A stretch of DNA of 64,000 nucleotides from Streptomonospora litoralis (GTDB lineage: Bacteria; Actinomycetota; Actinomycetes; Streptosporangiales; Streptosporangiaceae). A model generated the notes under the pieces. It saw only the letters and a program-made list of their open reading frames with translations, was not told where the DNA came from and did no database searches. The translations under genes and the position numbers were made by a program. The stretch covers positions 2,909,101 through 2,973,100 of the forward strand of contig NZ_CP036455.1 in assembly GCF_004323735.1 (NCBI RefSeq), in the 5' to 3' direction. Of the stretch, positions 1 to 8,210 are shown in pieces (position 1 is the first letter of the stretch; each line of letters opens with the position of its first letter).

Positions 1-558
1 ACCGGCTGAGGCGGCGGAGACGACCGCAGCCCCGGAGAGCGGCCGCTCAGCGCTGCACGGCAGGCGGGTCCCGGTGCCGAGTGCGGTTGCGGGCCCGCCG
101 TGCGGAATCTGCGCATCGCCACGGTATCGGCACCGGCGTTTACGGCATGCGGCAGGGCGGCCTTCGCCGTTGCTCAAGTGGACCTCGTCGGCGCCGGTGA
201 CACGCCGGGGGCGTGTCCGGTGCGGGCAGGGGCCGGTGGGCGTCGATGTGGCGAGCGGCCGAGCCCACATAGAAACGTTTGTGCATTAACGTTTTATGGA
301 AGACGTAACTACGAAACGAAAACACGAAACAGCCGTGAGTTCTCACTTCCGATAAGCGGGCCTTATCGGAAGTCAGGAGTGGGGAGGTGCGACAGGGCGA
401 GCGGGCGGCTGCAACGGAATGGCCGGGGCGCGGCCTATCGGGTCGCCGTGTCCTCTCGCCGGCTGTTGAGAACGGCGGGGTCGGCTTGCCGCGGACGTCG
501 AGCACACCTTCCAGCGTCACAGCGCTGAGGCCCGGCACCCGATCGGCGCAAAGGCTAA
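1..558. other. Intergenic region with AT-rich promoter-like stretch
   Basis: I see no convincing gene here. Positions about 270-345 are clearly poorer in GC than the surroundings and contain a repeated AACGTTT (two copies around 273-297) and repeated ACGAAAC words. A perfect palindrome follows at 345-373. This looks like a control region for a gene outside the window or for a lost gene, because the next gene (559-1665) only ends here. Confidence 0.4.
345..373. promoter_or_regulatory. Perfect 12-bp inverted repeat, operator-like
   Basis: The arms ACTTCCGATAAG (345-356) and CTTATCGGAAGT (362-373) are perfect reverse complements around a 5-base GC centre. The geometry suits a dimeric regulator. 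It is not followed by a T tract, so a terminator is less likely. A tyrosine-recombinase core site is possible in outline, but the 5-bp centre is shorter than usual. Confidence 0.5.
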
Positions 559-1665
559 TCACCCCCCGAGCCCTTCGATCCGGACGCGGTCGCTGTCGCC
601 GTCGGAGAGGAACGCCGCCGCCGCACCGCCCTCCGCGGCCACAGCCGTGCGCTCGGCCGAAGAGAGCCGTCGCAGCGCCGCCACGCTCACCGCGCCTTCC
701 CGCACCGTCCATGTCGCAGCGACCCGCCCGTCGACCAGCACCACGCGTGCCCCGGCGACCGACACACCGCGGTGCTCGTGATCGACGATCCGGCTGCGGT
801 CGCCGTAACCGAGGATCGCGTTGTCGAATGCCGGAAGAAACCGCACCGGGGCCGGAGTGTCGGGGTCGGGGCGCGGCGCTTCGGGGAGGTCGATCAGTTC
901 GCGGCCGCGCTCGTCGCGGAAGGACACCAGCTCCTCGCGCATCGCGGCGATGGCACCCGGCAGCCCGGCCAGGCCGCACCAGGCCCGCACATCGGCCGAG
1001 GCCGCCGGCCCGTAGGCGGCGAGGTAGCGCCGCACCAGCGCCTGGCCCACGGGATCGGTTCCTTTCGGGCTCGGCGGATCGATCCCGCGGCCCAGCCAGG
1101 AGGCGAGCGCGACGTTGTCTGCTCCGCCCCGCCTGCGCCACAACCCGCGCGGCGGCACCTGCACCATGGGGACGAGGGCGGCGATCACCGTCTCCCCCAG
1201 CGCCCGCGGCCCGGCCCGAGGCCAGTACTCGGCGAGGGCGCGCCCGATCTCTCCCATCGAGCGGGGCGCGCCGTCGGCCGTGACCGCCCGGCCCGCCGCG
1301 GCGAGCGCGTCGAGGTCCACGCCTTCCAGTTCGCGGCGGTAGACCGCCCGTACCCGCTGGAGCAGCATGGGCGCATGGCGGGCCCGCCATGCCAGGGCAT
1401 CCTCGGCGGTGACCAGGTGGACGGTGCGGCGCATCAGGTGGGTGCGCACCACGGTGCGCTGCAGCAGCGCCTGTGACAACACCGCCGGATCGAACGCGCG
1501 CAGCCGCGACCACAGCCCGACGAAGGGTTCCTGCGGCTCTTGGGCCTGCAGCCCGCACAGGTGCGCGACGGCGTCCCGGGGCGTGCAATCGGCGCGTTCG
1601 AGCAGCAACTGGCGGGCGAGGGTGGCGCGGTTGAGCGCCCGGGAGTCGAGGACGGTCGTCGCCAC
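559..1665 (-). CDS. Winged-helix DNA-binding domain protein (HTH_42/AlkX type)
   Basis: This 368-residue protein matches the family of large winged-helix proteins (pfam06224-like) related to actinobacterial DNA-glycosylase-like AlkX/YcaQ proteins. The N-terminus carries the typical GLQAQ signature at residues 38-42, followed by a W.R motif, and the C-terminal third is a beta-rich region ending VRIEGLGG. In bacteria such proteins bind DNA, and some unhook crosslinks. I cannot tell which role applies here. The GTG start at 1665 lies one base after the TGA of the upstream DinB gene, so the two are translationally coupled. An ATG far upstream (1812) would run inside the DinB gene and is unlikely. 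Confidence 0.8.
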   Translation of the reverse strand: MATTVLDSRALNRATLARQLLLERADCTPRDAVAHLCGLQAQEPQEPFVGLWSRLRAFDPAVLSQALLQRTVVRTHLMRRTVHLVTAEDALAWRARHAPMLLQRVRAVYRRELEGVDLDALAAAGRAVTADGAPRSMGEIGRALAEYWPRAGPRALGETVIAALVPMVQVPPRGLWRRRGGADNVALASWLGRGIDPPSPKGTDPVGQALVRRYLAAYGPAASADVRAWCGLAGLPGAIAAMREELVSFRDERGRELIDLPEAPRPDPDTPAPVRFLPAFDNAILGYGDRSRIVDHEHRGVSVAGARVVLVDGRVAATWTVREGAVSVAALRRLSSAERTAVAAEGGAAAAFLSDGDSDRVRIEGLGG

Positions 1666-1666
1666 G

Positions 1667-2260
1667 TCAGGTCGCGGTCCGGCCGTCGATCGCCTCGCGC
1701 AGGATGTCGGCGTGTCCGGCGTGCTGGGCTGTCTCGGAGATGACGTGCAGGATGACGCCGCGCACGCTGAGCCGGGATCCCCCCTCCTCCCACGGTGCCT
1801 CCGGTGCGGCATAGGTCGCCGACAGGTCGGGCACGGAGGCGATGATCTCCTCGGTCCGGGCGGCGACGTCCTCGTAGCCCGCGATGATCCCGGCCAGGCC
1901 CTCGCCGGGCAGCACGCGGAAGCCGTTCTCGTGGTCGATCATCCACTGCGGGATCTCGCGGGCGGTCCCGGCTTCGATGTCGGCCCAGGTGACGCCTTCG
2001 GGCAGGTCGTATTTCATCGCCGCGGTGCCTTCGACGGCGAAGCGCATCCACCCCTGCTCCATGGACGCGACGTGTTTGATCAGCCCACCGGGGCACAGGG
2101 CGCTGACCGTCGGGCGTTCTGCGGCCTGGGCGTCGCTGAGCCCGCGGGGCGTGGTGATCAGGGCCGCGCGCACGGTCGCGAGTTCGGCGATGAGGGCGCC
2201 CCGTTCGGTCTCGGGAGCACGGCGGTGTTCGGATGCAGGCGCGGTGGTCACGGTGATCAC
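1667..2260 (-). CDS. DinB-family metal-binding protein (DUF664-like)
   Basis: The 197-residue protein has the four-helix DinB fold pattern with a plausible metal-binding triad: His63 in LIKHVA, and His180/His183 (with His172 nearby) in the C-terminal helix HVISETAQHAGH. DinB-like proteins in actinobacteria are often thiol (mycothiol)-dependent transferases or isomerases acting on toxic electrophiles, and DUF664 members are mostly uncharacterised. It is the first gene of a two-gene unit with the winged-helix protein directly downstream (one-base gap). No clear regulatory site is visible upstream. Confidence 0.85.
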   Translation of the reverse strand: MITVTTAPASEHRRAPETERGALIAELATVRAALITTPRGLSDAQAAERPTVSALCPGGLIKHVASMEQGWMRFAVEGTAAMKYDLPEGVTWADIEAGTAREIPQWMIDHENGFRVLPGEGLAGIIAGYEDVAARTEEIIASVPDLSATYAAPEAPWEEGGSRLSVRGVILHVISETAQHAGHADILREAIDGRTAT

Positions 2261-2616
2261 GTCCTTCCAAGCGGCTCCGGTTTCGGCTACGCGACAACGA
2301 TCGCACCGAATGCGGTCAGATTCCGTCCGCGTTCGGTCACCGGGCCGACGCGTATCGACTCAGGGTGGCGGCGAGGGCAGGCGGGCACCTCAGTCGGCGG
2401 CTTCTGGCGCTTTCGTCGGTGACCGGCTCGCCCGAGCAGTCCGCGCAGCTTCGGGGCCGCCTTGCGCTAGGAACCCGCCAAGACCGCCGCCCGTGCTTGC
2501 CCGCCTGCCGGGCGGCGGCGTAGCGTTCCACCCGGTGTGCCGGGAAGTCTGGTCGGCGTCGCACGTCGCAACATGAGAACCGCGAACCGCATCCCCGACC
2601 ACGACGGGAGCCCTCG
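2261..2616. other. Intergenic region, nothing convincing
   Basis: This is the divergent spacer between the DinB gene and the DUF6653 gene. Only short open frames with poor codon bias are present, and I could not assign a repeat or terminator. Confidence 0.4.
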
Positions 2617-3072
2617 ATGGCCGCCGAAGCCCCCGCCGCTTTCGCGCGCATCCGCCGCGCCGTCTTCGCCCGCCACGCCAGCCCGTGGAGCGCCTGGTCG
2701 CGGTGGGCGACCACGCCGCTGGTGCTGGTGCCGGTCTGGACCCGCGACTGGAGGCACGCGGCCGCCGTGGCCGCGTGGATGGCGCTCAACCCGGTCCTGT
2801 TCCCCGAGCCCGCCGACGACCGCGCCTGGTCCACGCGGGCCATGCTCGGCGAGGAGCAGTGGATCACCGACCGCCCCTACGACGCGGCCCTTGCGGTGCA
2901 GACGGCGAGCTCGGCGGCGATGCTGGCCGCCCTCGCCGCGGCCTACCGCCGCCGCCCGGTGGCCACGGCGGCGGCCGCGGCCACCACGATGGGCCTGACG
3001 ATGGTCTACTGGCAGCAGATGGTCGACTACTACGACCACAACCGCGACGGCCCAGTACCGGCCGTGGACTGA
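2617..3072 (+). CDS. DUF6653-type small membrane protein
   Basis: A 151-residue protein with two or three hydrophobic stretches (about residues 30-62 and 90-131) and a conserved-looking centre (ALNPVLFPEP, then W and EEQWI). It resembles actinobacterial proteins labelled DUF6653, whose function is unknown. The C-terminus ends with MVYWQQMVDYYDHN, a polar tail probably at the membrane surface. It stands alone: the neighbour downstream is convergent. The family name is from memory of the pattern and should be treated as likely rather than proven. Confidence 0.7.
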   Translation: MAAEAPAAFARIRRAVFARHASPWSAWSRWATTPLVLVPVWTRDWRHAAAVAAWMALNPVLFPEPADDRAWSTRAMLGEEQWITDRPYDAALAVQTASSAAMLAALAAAYRRRPVATAAAAATTMGLTMVYWQQMVDYYDHNRDGPVPAVD

Positions 3073-3192
3073 AAGGCGCTGGACGACAGCAGCGGCCCGG
3101 CCGCACCCGGACGCCGGCGTCAGCGCGGGGGCGTTTCACGTGGCGCGCACCGAGGCCGAAGCCGGAGCCGGCACCGACGTGCCCGTCTCCCG

Positions 3193-3768
3193 CTACGCGG
3201 GGTTCCGGTCCACCAGGTCGCGCAGCGCCGCGACGGCCTGGTCACCGGTCGGCAGCGAGTCGGGAGCGATCAGTGACTGGACCGCGAAGCCGACCACCAG
3301 CGAATGGACGGTCATGCCGACGGTCTCCGCGGTCGCCGTGTCGATGTCGGCGACGTCGCGGCCGAGCAGCATCGCGGCCAGTTCGGCCCGGGCGTGCCGG
3401 GTGGCATCACGCAGGGCGTCGCCGATCTCCCCGGTGAACCCGGCTTGGGCGTAGGCCTGGACGCTGGCCAGGATGAGCTCGCGGTGCCGGGGCAGGGACG
3501 CGAAGAGCTCTTCGAGAGCGACCTTCAGCCGCTGCGCGGGGTCCTCTTTCGCCGCGGCCCGCACCGCCGCGACGAGCGCGTCGCCCCATTCGTCCTGCGC
3601 CTGCAGCGCGGCGAGGTTCATCAAGGCGTCCTTGGACCCGAAGTGGTAGCCGATCGAGGCCAGATGTGAACCGGACGCCGCTGCGATGTCGCGCGCTGTC
3701 GTGCGGTGGTACCCCTTCTCGACCAGGCATTGCCGCGCACCGGTCAGCAGGTCGTCGCGTTGGCTCAT
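3193..3768 (-). CDS. TetR/AcrR-family transcriptional regulator
   Basis: The 191-residue protein starts with a canonical TetR helix-turn-helix (GYHRTTARDIAAASG, then IGYHFGSKDALM, residues 18-50) followed by an all-helical ligand/dimer domain with the common actinobacterial TetR_C ending. Such proteins repress a neighbouring gene, usually for efflux or detoxification, and release DNA when a ligand binds. An imperfect palindromic site with CGTACGTACG lies just upstream. The expected divergent partner gene is missing: an IS110 element follows within about 130 bases, so the partner may have been disrupted. Confidence 0.9.
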   Translation of the reverse strand: MSQRDDLLTGARQCLVEKGYHRTTARDIAAASGSHLASIGYHFGSKDALMNLAALQAQDEWGDALVAAVRAAAKEDPAQRLKVALEELFASLPRHRELILASVQAYAQAGFTGEIGDALRDATRHARAELAAMLLGRDVADIDTATAETVGMTVHSLVVGFAVQSLIAPDSLPTGDQAVAALRDLVDRNPA

Positions 3769-3790
3769 ACAGCCGACCCTAGCATTTTTA

Positions 3791-3830
3791 CGAACGTACG
3801 TATTGCACGAGTTTTTTGACGTACGTACGA
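3791..3830. promoter_or_regulatory. Probable TetR operator
   Basis: CGAACGTACGTA (3791-3802) and ACGTACGTACGA (3819-3830) sit in opposite orientation just upstream of the TetR start at 3768. Both contain the self-complementary ACGTACGT-type core typical of TetR sites. A TTGACG hexamer at 3816-3821 overlaps the second half and could be the -35 of a rightward promoter. Confidence 0.6.
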
Positions 3831-3942
3831 TCAGATTGTGGCGCTCACCCCTTCTCCTGCGCCGAAGCCGATCCAGAATCGACCGCCTTCAAGGATTCCC
3901 AATGAAGTTGTCAACCCGCAGCGGTGACCGACCGTGAAGGTC

Positions 3943-5142
3943 TCAGGCCGCCGCAGCCAGCTTCACTGGAGGCGCCGCGCTGTAGGGGCGACCGTCGCGC
4001 AGCATCGCCCAGAGCACGTTGACCCTGCGCCGGGCCAGTGCGATCACCGCCTGGGCATGACGCTTGCCCTCGGCCCGCTTGCGCTCATAGAACGCCTGCG
4101 AAGCCGGACAGCAGCGGATGCTGAGCAGCGCCGACATGTAGAACACCCGCATCAGCCGGCGGCTGTAGCGCCGGGGACGGTGCAGGTTGCCGCTGATACG
4201 CCCCGAATCCTTGGGGACCGGGGCCAGTCCCGCGACCCCGGCCAGCCGGTCCGCACTGGCGAAGGCGGCCATGTCGCCGCCGGTGGCGGCGATGAACTCC
4301 GCCCCCAGCAGGGTCCCTACGCCGGGCAGGCTCGTGATCACCCCGGCATGCTCGTGCTCGCGAAACCGGCCCTCGATGGCCGCGTCGGTTTCGGCGATCT
4401 CGGCGTCGAGGGCGATCACTTCCCCGGCCAGCTTGGCGACCATGGACGCCGCCGCCTTCTCGCCGCGCACGGTGGTGCGCTGGGCCTGGGCCGCGGTGAT
4501 CGCGGCCCGGGCCACCCGGGCGGCGTTGCGGACCTTGCGGGCGCGCAGCCACGACTCCAGTCGTGCCTGTCCCATGCGGCGCAGCGCGGCCGGGGTCTGG
4601 TCACCGCCCAGCAGCACCAGGGCGGCTTTGGACTTGCTGTAGTCGAAGGCGCGCTCCAGGGCGGGGAAGTAGCCCAGGAGCTGGTCGCGCATCCGGTTGA
4701 TGGCCCGGGTGCGGTCGGCTCCCAGATCAGTGCGCCGGGCGGTGTAGATGCGCAGGTCGGCGGCGATCTCGTCGAAGGCGGCCAGAGGTTGCAGGTCGCG
4801 GCGCATGCGGGCCTGGTCGGCGATGACGAAGGCGTCCTTGGCGTCGGTCTTGCCGTCGCCCCGGTAGGAGCCGGAGGCGTGATGGACGGTGCGGCCGGGG
4901 ATGTAGATCAACTCCTGGCCGTGGTCGAGCAGCAGGGTGATCAGCAGGGCCGCGCCGCCGCTGTTGAGGTCGACCGCCCAGAGCACGTCGGTGTCCAGGG
5001 CGTTGACCTCGGCGATCAGATCGATCAGTTCGGCCTCGTCGTTGGCCGTCTTTCTCGACAGCAGCCGTTGGCCGTCGCTGTCGATCACGGTGCAGTGGTG
5101 GTGGGTCTTGCCCGCGTCCACACCGGCCCAGATGGCGGGCAT
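3943..5142 (-). CDS. IS110-family transposase (DEDD type)
   Basis: This 399-residue transposase has both IS110 domains. The N-terminal RuvC-like DEDD_Tnp part carries acidic residues Asp9 (GVDAGKTHHH), Asp58 (AVDLNSGG, where many relatives have Glu), Asp100 and Asp103 (KTDAKDA). The C-terminal Transposase_20 part has ITSLPGVGTLLGAE and the PKDSGRISG segment that holds the conserved serine. Asp in place of Glu is seen in many actinobacterial members, so this copy looks intact. ATG 5142 was chosen because GAGGAA lies six or seven bases upstream and the protein begins exactly at the conserved VDAGK block. The element sits between a TetR regulator and a GNAT gene. Confidence 0.95.
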   Translation of the reverse strand: MPAIWAGVDAGKTHHHCTVIDSDGQRLLSRKTANDEAELIDLIAEVNALDTDVLWAVDLNSGGAALLITLLLDHGQELIYIPGRTVHHASGSYRGDGKTDAKDAFVIADQARMRRDLQPLAAFDEIAADLRIYTARRTDLGADRTRAINRMRDQLLGYFPALERAFDYSKSKAALVLLGGDQTPAALRRMGQARLESWLRARKVRNAARVARAAITAAQAQRTTVRGEKAAASMVAKLAGEVIALDAEIAETDAAIEGRFREHEHAGVITSLPGVGTLLGAEFIAATGGDMAAFASADRLAGVAGLAPVPKDSGRISGNLHRPRRYSRRLMRVFYMSALLSIRCCPASQAFYERKRAEGKRHAQAVIALARRRVNVLWAMLRDGRPYSAAPPVKLAAAA

Positions 5143-5330
5143 CGGTTCCTCCGTCGTCGCAGTTGCAGGGGTCCCAGCAGACGACCGCGCCGTCGTGTCC
5201 TTACACAGCGATCTGTTCGCGCATCCCAATCAGCGGCCGAGTCGTCGCGGAGCGCCAGGCGGCCAATCTCCTTCAGCCTCACCTGCGGCAGAGACATGTC
5301 AGCCATACCTGGCGCTCCTGGGGTCCTCCC
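5143..5330 (-). ncRNA. Candidate bridge RNA of the IS110 element
   Basis: IS110-group elements encode a bridge RNA in the non-coding end upstream of the transposase, where it base-pairs with donor and target DNA. The 190-base non-coding region here is in that position. It contains a perfect 11-bp inverted repeat, GGAGCGCCAGG at 5249-5259 against CCTGGCGCTCC at 5308-5318, enclosing a 48-base loop, which is the stem-with-large-internal-loop shape expected. No experimental or comparative support is available from one copy. Confidence 0.4.
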
Positions 5331-5379
5331 GACCCTACGGACGGTCAGGACCGAACTCCCACAAGAAAGGTAAGGAGAC

Positions 5380-6045
5380 ATGGCGAACCATCCCATGACC
5401 GTCCGCCGACCCGAGCGGAGTGAACTGCCCGCGGTGGCCGCGGCCTACACCGCGGCCAACCTGCACGACCCGGTACTGAGCTGGGTGATCGACGACGAGG
5501 ACGCGCGTCGGCAGCTCACCGGCGGTCCCCGGCAAGAGGCGATGGCGGGCTACCTTGCAGGCGTCCTCGACTCCGGGCAACTGCTGATCGCCGAGGACGA
5601 GCCCGGGGTGGTGGCCGGAATCTCTCTTTGGGAACGGATCGACCACTCCGCCACCGGCACGCCGGAGCCGGGCGAGGCGGAGGGCGCCCGGTTCGTCGAG
5701 CGGTTCTACGGCGACTACGCCGACCGGATGAAGCAGCTGATCGAGCTCTGCGGTCAGCGCCACCCCCAGTCCGGCGCGTACTGGTACCTGCAGAACATCG
5801 TGGTCGACACGGACCGGCGCGGGCAGGGCGTCGGCGGCGCGATGCTGGACGAGCACCTGCGGCGCGTGGACGCAGAGGGCGCGTCGGCCTACCTGGAGGC
5901 CAGTTCGCCGCGGAACCGGAGACTGTATTCGCGCGTCGGGTTCGCCGACCTCGGCGATCCGATCGAGTTGCCCGGCGGGCCGCGGCTGCAACCGATGTGG
6001 CGTCCCGCGGCCGCCGAGGCGGATCGGCTCGGATCGGCGCGATAG
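5380..6045 (+). CDS. GNAT-family N-acetyltransferase
   Basis: A 221-residue Gcn5-related acetyltransferase. Residues about 140-160 hold the acetyl-CoA binding motif A, IVVDTDRRGQGVGGAML, with the R/Q-x-x-G-x-G/A pyrophosphate loop. The region after it (YLEASSPRNRRLYSRVGF) is the usual motif B with the Tyr and the xxGF ending. The N-terminus (VLSWVIDDEDARR) is typical of actinobacterial GNATs of unknown substrate. An alternative ATG lies at 5395. It may acetylate a small molecule or an antibiotic, but no specific substrate can be inferred. It reads away from the IS110 element. Confidence 0.9.
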   Translation: MANHPMTVRRPERSELPAVAAAYTAANLHDPVLSWVIDDEDARRQLTGGPRQEAMAGYLAGVLDSGQLLIAEDEPGVVAGISLWERIDHSATGTPEPGEAEGARFVERFYGDYADRMKQLIELCGQRHPQSGAYWYLQNIVVDTDRRGQGVGGAMLDEHLRRVDAEGASAYLEASSPRNRRLYSRVGFADLGDPIELPGGPRLQPMWRPAAAEADRLGSAR

Positions 6046-6130
6046 ACGTCCGGGCGTGCCTCATCCGCTTCCGTCGGGCCGACAACGGCCGAGCCGCCGC
6101 TGATACGCCCGAACCGCGTTGCCCGCACGG

Positions 6131-6169
6131 GCGGGGCCGGCCCGTTCCGGCGGCCCTGCCCGGCCCCGC
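6131..6169. terminator. Convergent stem-loop terminator
   Basis: GCGGGGCCGG (6131-6140) pairs with CCGGCCCCGC (6160-6169) between the convergent ends of the GNAT gene and the methyltransferase gene. There is no T run, as is common in actinobacteria. Confidence 0.45.
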
Positions 6170-6796
6170 TCAGGCGCGGCGGTGCACGCTCACGGCGTAG
6201 CCGCCGCCGGTGTAGTCGTCGCCGTCCCAGGTGGCGTGCCGGCTCACCGGTACGAGTCCCGCGTCGGCGCACCAGGCGTCGTAGTCGGCCAACGAGACCG
6301 GGGCCTCGGGAAGGGGCAGGTGCGCGGCGTCCAGGCCGAAGCCGGCGACCAGCAGGCCGCCGGGCCGCAGCAGGGCGGCCGGCCCGGCGACGGCCGCGGG
6401 CTCGGTGCCCGGGGCCAGCAGCGGGACGACGTTGCCCGCCGCTACCGCCATGTCGAAGTCCGGCGCCATGCCGAGCCCTTCGATATCGGCGAGGTCGGCC
6501 TGCAGCCACGTCATCCGCGGCGCGCGGCGGCGCGCCTCGGTGAGCATGGAGGCGTCGGCGTCGATGCCGACGCAGGTGTGCCCCAGTTCGGCGAGCCGGA
6601 TCGCGACTCGCCCGGCACCGCACCCGGCGTCCAGCACCCGCGATCCGGGGCTCAGCAGCTCCTCGCAGAAGTGCGCCTCACCGTGGACGTCGGCCCCGGA
6701 TTCGGCCAGCGCGTCGAACCGGGCGGCGTAGCGCGCCCCCTGCTCGCCGCCGGTGAGGGCGGCCCACCTGTTCGCCTGCGTCTCCTGCTCGCCCAC
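6170..6796 (-). CDS. Class I SAM-dependent methyltransferase
   Basis: The 208-residue protein has the SAM-binding motif I VLDAGCGAG at residues 54-62, followed by VGIDAD (motif II acid) and a motif III-like QADLADIE. The N-terminus (RWAALTGGEQGARYAARFDALAESGADVHGE) is typical of small actinobacterial methyltransferases with unknown substrates. The acidic loop FDMAVAAGNVVPLL corresponds to motif IV. It is monocistronic and converges with the GNAT gene. The 236-base gap upstream to the FAD oxidoreductase contains no gene I can support. Confidence 0.9.
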   Translation of the reverse strand: MGEQETQANRWAALTGGEQGARYAARFDALAESGADVHGEAHFCEELLSPGSRVLDAGCGAGRVAIRLAELGHTCVGIDADASMLTEARRRAPRMTWLQADLADIEGLGMAPDFDMAVAAGNVVPLLAPGTEPAAVAGPAALLRPGGLLVAGFGLDAAHLPLPEAPVSLADYDAWCADAGLVPVSRHATWDGDDYTGGGYAVSVHRRA

Positions 6797-7032
6797 GGTC
6801 TCCCACCTTGCTCCCGGTATCGCTCGGGGATGTTACCCGGTCGGCCTCGAACCCGCACCGGTCCAGGGCTTGTCTAGGGCCGGTCCACCCCCGCCGGGCA
6901 GGAAGGGGAATTTTGGGGACACGGCGCAACTCTCGCACAGGGCGAGCGCCCGGGGGTCGACGTCGAAGGGGTGCGGCCCGCCCGCACCGGGTGCGTGGTG
7001 TGCGGCCGGGCCGTTGGGTGGGCTCGGGCCTT

Positions 7033-8115
7033 TCAAGACAGGTTGAGCAGGTCGCGGTAGGTGTCGAGCTTCATGTGTCCTCCCTTGATACCGGCGGTGG
7101 TCTCGGCGTCGAGAAGGCCGAGGTCGGGGCGGTAGGCGGCGCCGCCGTCGGGGCCCAGGGGCAAAGCGATGCCGGCGGGCCGGGGCGGGTGGGGCTTCGG
7201 CGGGTCGCCGGCGATCATGGCGCGGATGTTGGCGGCGGTGGTGTCGGCGTGGGCGTGGGCGGTGGCGGCGGTCTGAGTCTCGGAGGCGGTCTCGGCCAGG
7301 TCGCCGATGGCGAAGACCCGCTCCTGGCCCGGCACGCGCAGTTCGGGTGTGACGGCGATGCGGCCGCGCGCTCCGCGGGCGGCGGCGAGCTCCGGCGCCA
7401 GGTAGTCCGACTCCACGCTGACGCCGTAGCAGCGGAACCAGATGTCGGCGCCGAGGAGGGCACCGTCGCGGGTGGCGGCCGTGAAGGGTTCGCGGTGCGC
7501 GGGCTCGGTCGCGGGTTCGGCGGCCAGGGCGGTGTCCAGGAGGAGTTCGATACCCAGCGCTTCGAGCTGGCGGCGCACCTCCTTGCGGAACTCGTCGGGG
7601 AAGGCGCCGGAGAGGATGTCGTGCCCGGGTTCGACGACGGTGACGGCGGTCCGGGGCCAGGCGGCCTTGATCTCGCCGGCGAGTTCGAGGCCGACGGCGC
7701 CGGCGCCCAGCAGCAGGACGCTGTGCGCCTGCGCCAGTTCGCGGTGGGCGGCGCCGATGCGGGCTTTGGCGCGGGCGCTGTCGTGCTCGGCGAACTTGGC
7801 GGGGAAGGGGTATCCCGATCCGGTCGCCAGGACGGTGTAGTCGGCGTCGATCCGCTCTCCGGAGGCGAGGACGGCGCCGCGGGGGTCGACGCGTTCGGCG
7901 CGGTCGCGCACCACGCGCCCGCGCCTCAGCAGCCGGTCGTAGGGCAGGAAAATCCGGTCGATCCACGCGGGGTCGGCCAGGCTGCGCAGCGAGGCGGTGC
8001 TGTGCACGAAGGCGTCGCGGGGGTCGACGAGGACCACGTCGGCGGCGGCGTCGAGCTGCGCGGCGACGCTGATGCCGCCGTATCCGCCGCCGATGACGGC
8101 CACAGTGGGGGTCAT
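7033..8115 (-). CDS. FAD-dependent NADH-dehydrogenase-like oxidoreductase
   Basis: A 360-residue pyridine-nucleotide-disulfide-type oxidoreductase of the AIF/NDH-2-like group. The FAD-binding GGGYGG (residues 9-14), the NAD(P)H-binding LLLGAGAVGLELAGE (about 134) and the second FAD contact VFAIGDLAET (about 277) are all visible. No redox CxxC is present, so it should pass electrons from NAD(P)H to a quinone or another acceptor rather than reduce disulfides. ATG 8115 was preferred because GGGAG precedes it and the protein then opens directly with the FAD motif. It is divergent from a MarR regulator and shares a repeat-rich operator region with it. Confidence 0.9.
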   Translation of the reverse strand: MTPTVAVIGGGYGGISVAAQLDAAADVVLVDPRDAFVHSTASLRSLADPAWIDRIFLPYDRLLRRGRVVRDRAERVDPRGAVLASGERIDADYTVLATGSGYPFPAKFAEHDSARAKARIGAAHRELAQAHSVLLLGAGAVGLELAGEIKAAWPRTAVTVVEPGHDILSGAFPDEFRKEVRRQLEALGIELLLDTALAAEPATEPAHREPFTAATRDGALLGADIWFRCYGVSVESDYLAPELAAARGARGRIAVTPELRVPGQERVFAIGDLAETASETQTAATAHAHADTTAANIRAMIAGDPPKPHPPRPAGIALPLGPDGGAAYRPDLGLLDAETTAGIKGGHMKLDTYRDLLNLS

Positions 8116-8135
8116 GGGCACTCCCGGACCATTAT

Positions 8136-8188
8136 GTTCGTAATGCGTACTGTTCGTATCGCGAATCAAATTAGTTCGCGAGACGAAC
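8136..8188. promoter_or_regulatory. Three MarR-type operator repeats
   Basis: Between the divergent FAD oxidoreductase and MarR genes lie three related sites: GTTCGTAATGCGTAC (8136-8150), GTTCGTATCGCGAA (8152-8165) and GTTCG-N5-CGAAC (8174-8188). The last is a perfect inverted repeat. MarR proteins bind such palindromes. Occupancy here would shut both divergent promoters. Confidence 0.65.
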
Positions 8189-8210
8189 TTCCGTCAACTA
8201 GGGTGGCGGC

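Larger units (their letters stand above)
3900..5330 (-). mobile_element. IS110-family insertion sequence (limits approximate)
   Basis: A single complete transposase gene (3943-5142) is flanked on its 5' side by about 190 bases of non-coding, structured DNA and on its 3' side by a short non-coding stretch. IS110 elements generally lack inverted terminal repeats and target duplications, so the ends cannot be fixed by eye. The limits given are the widest region not claimed by the TetR and GNAT genes. Confidence 0.7.
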
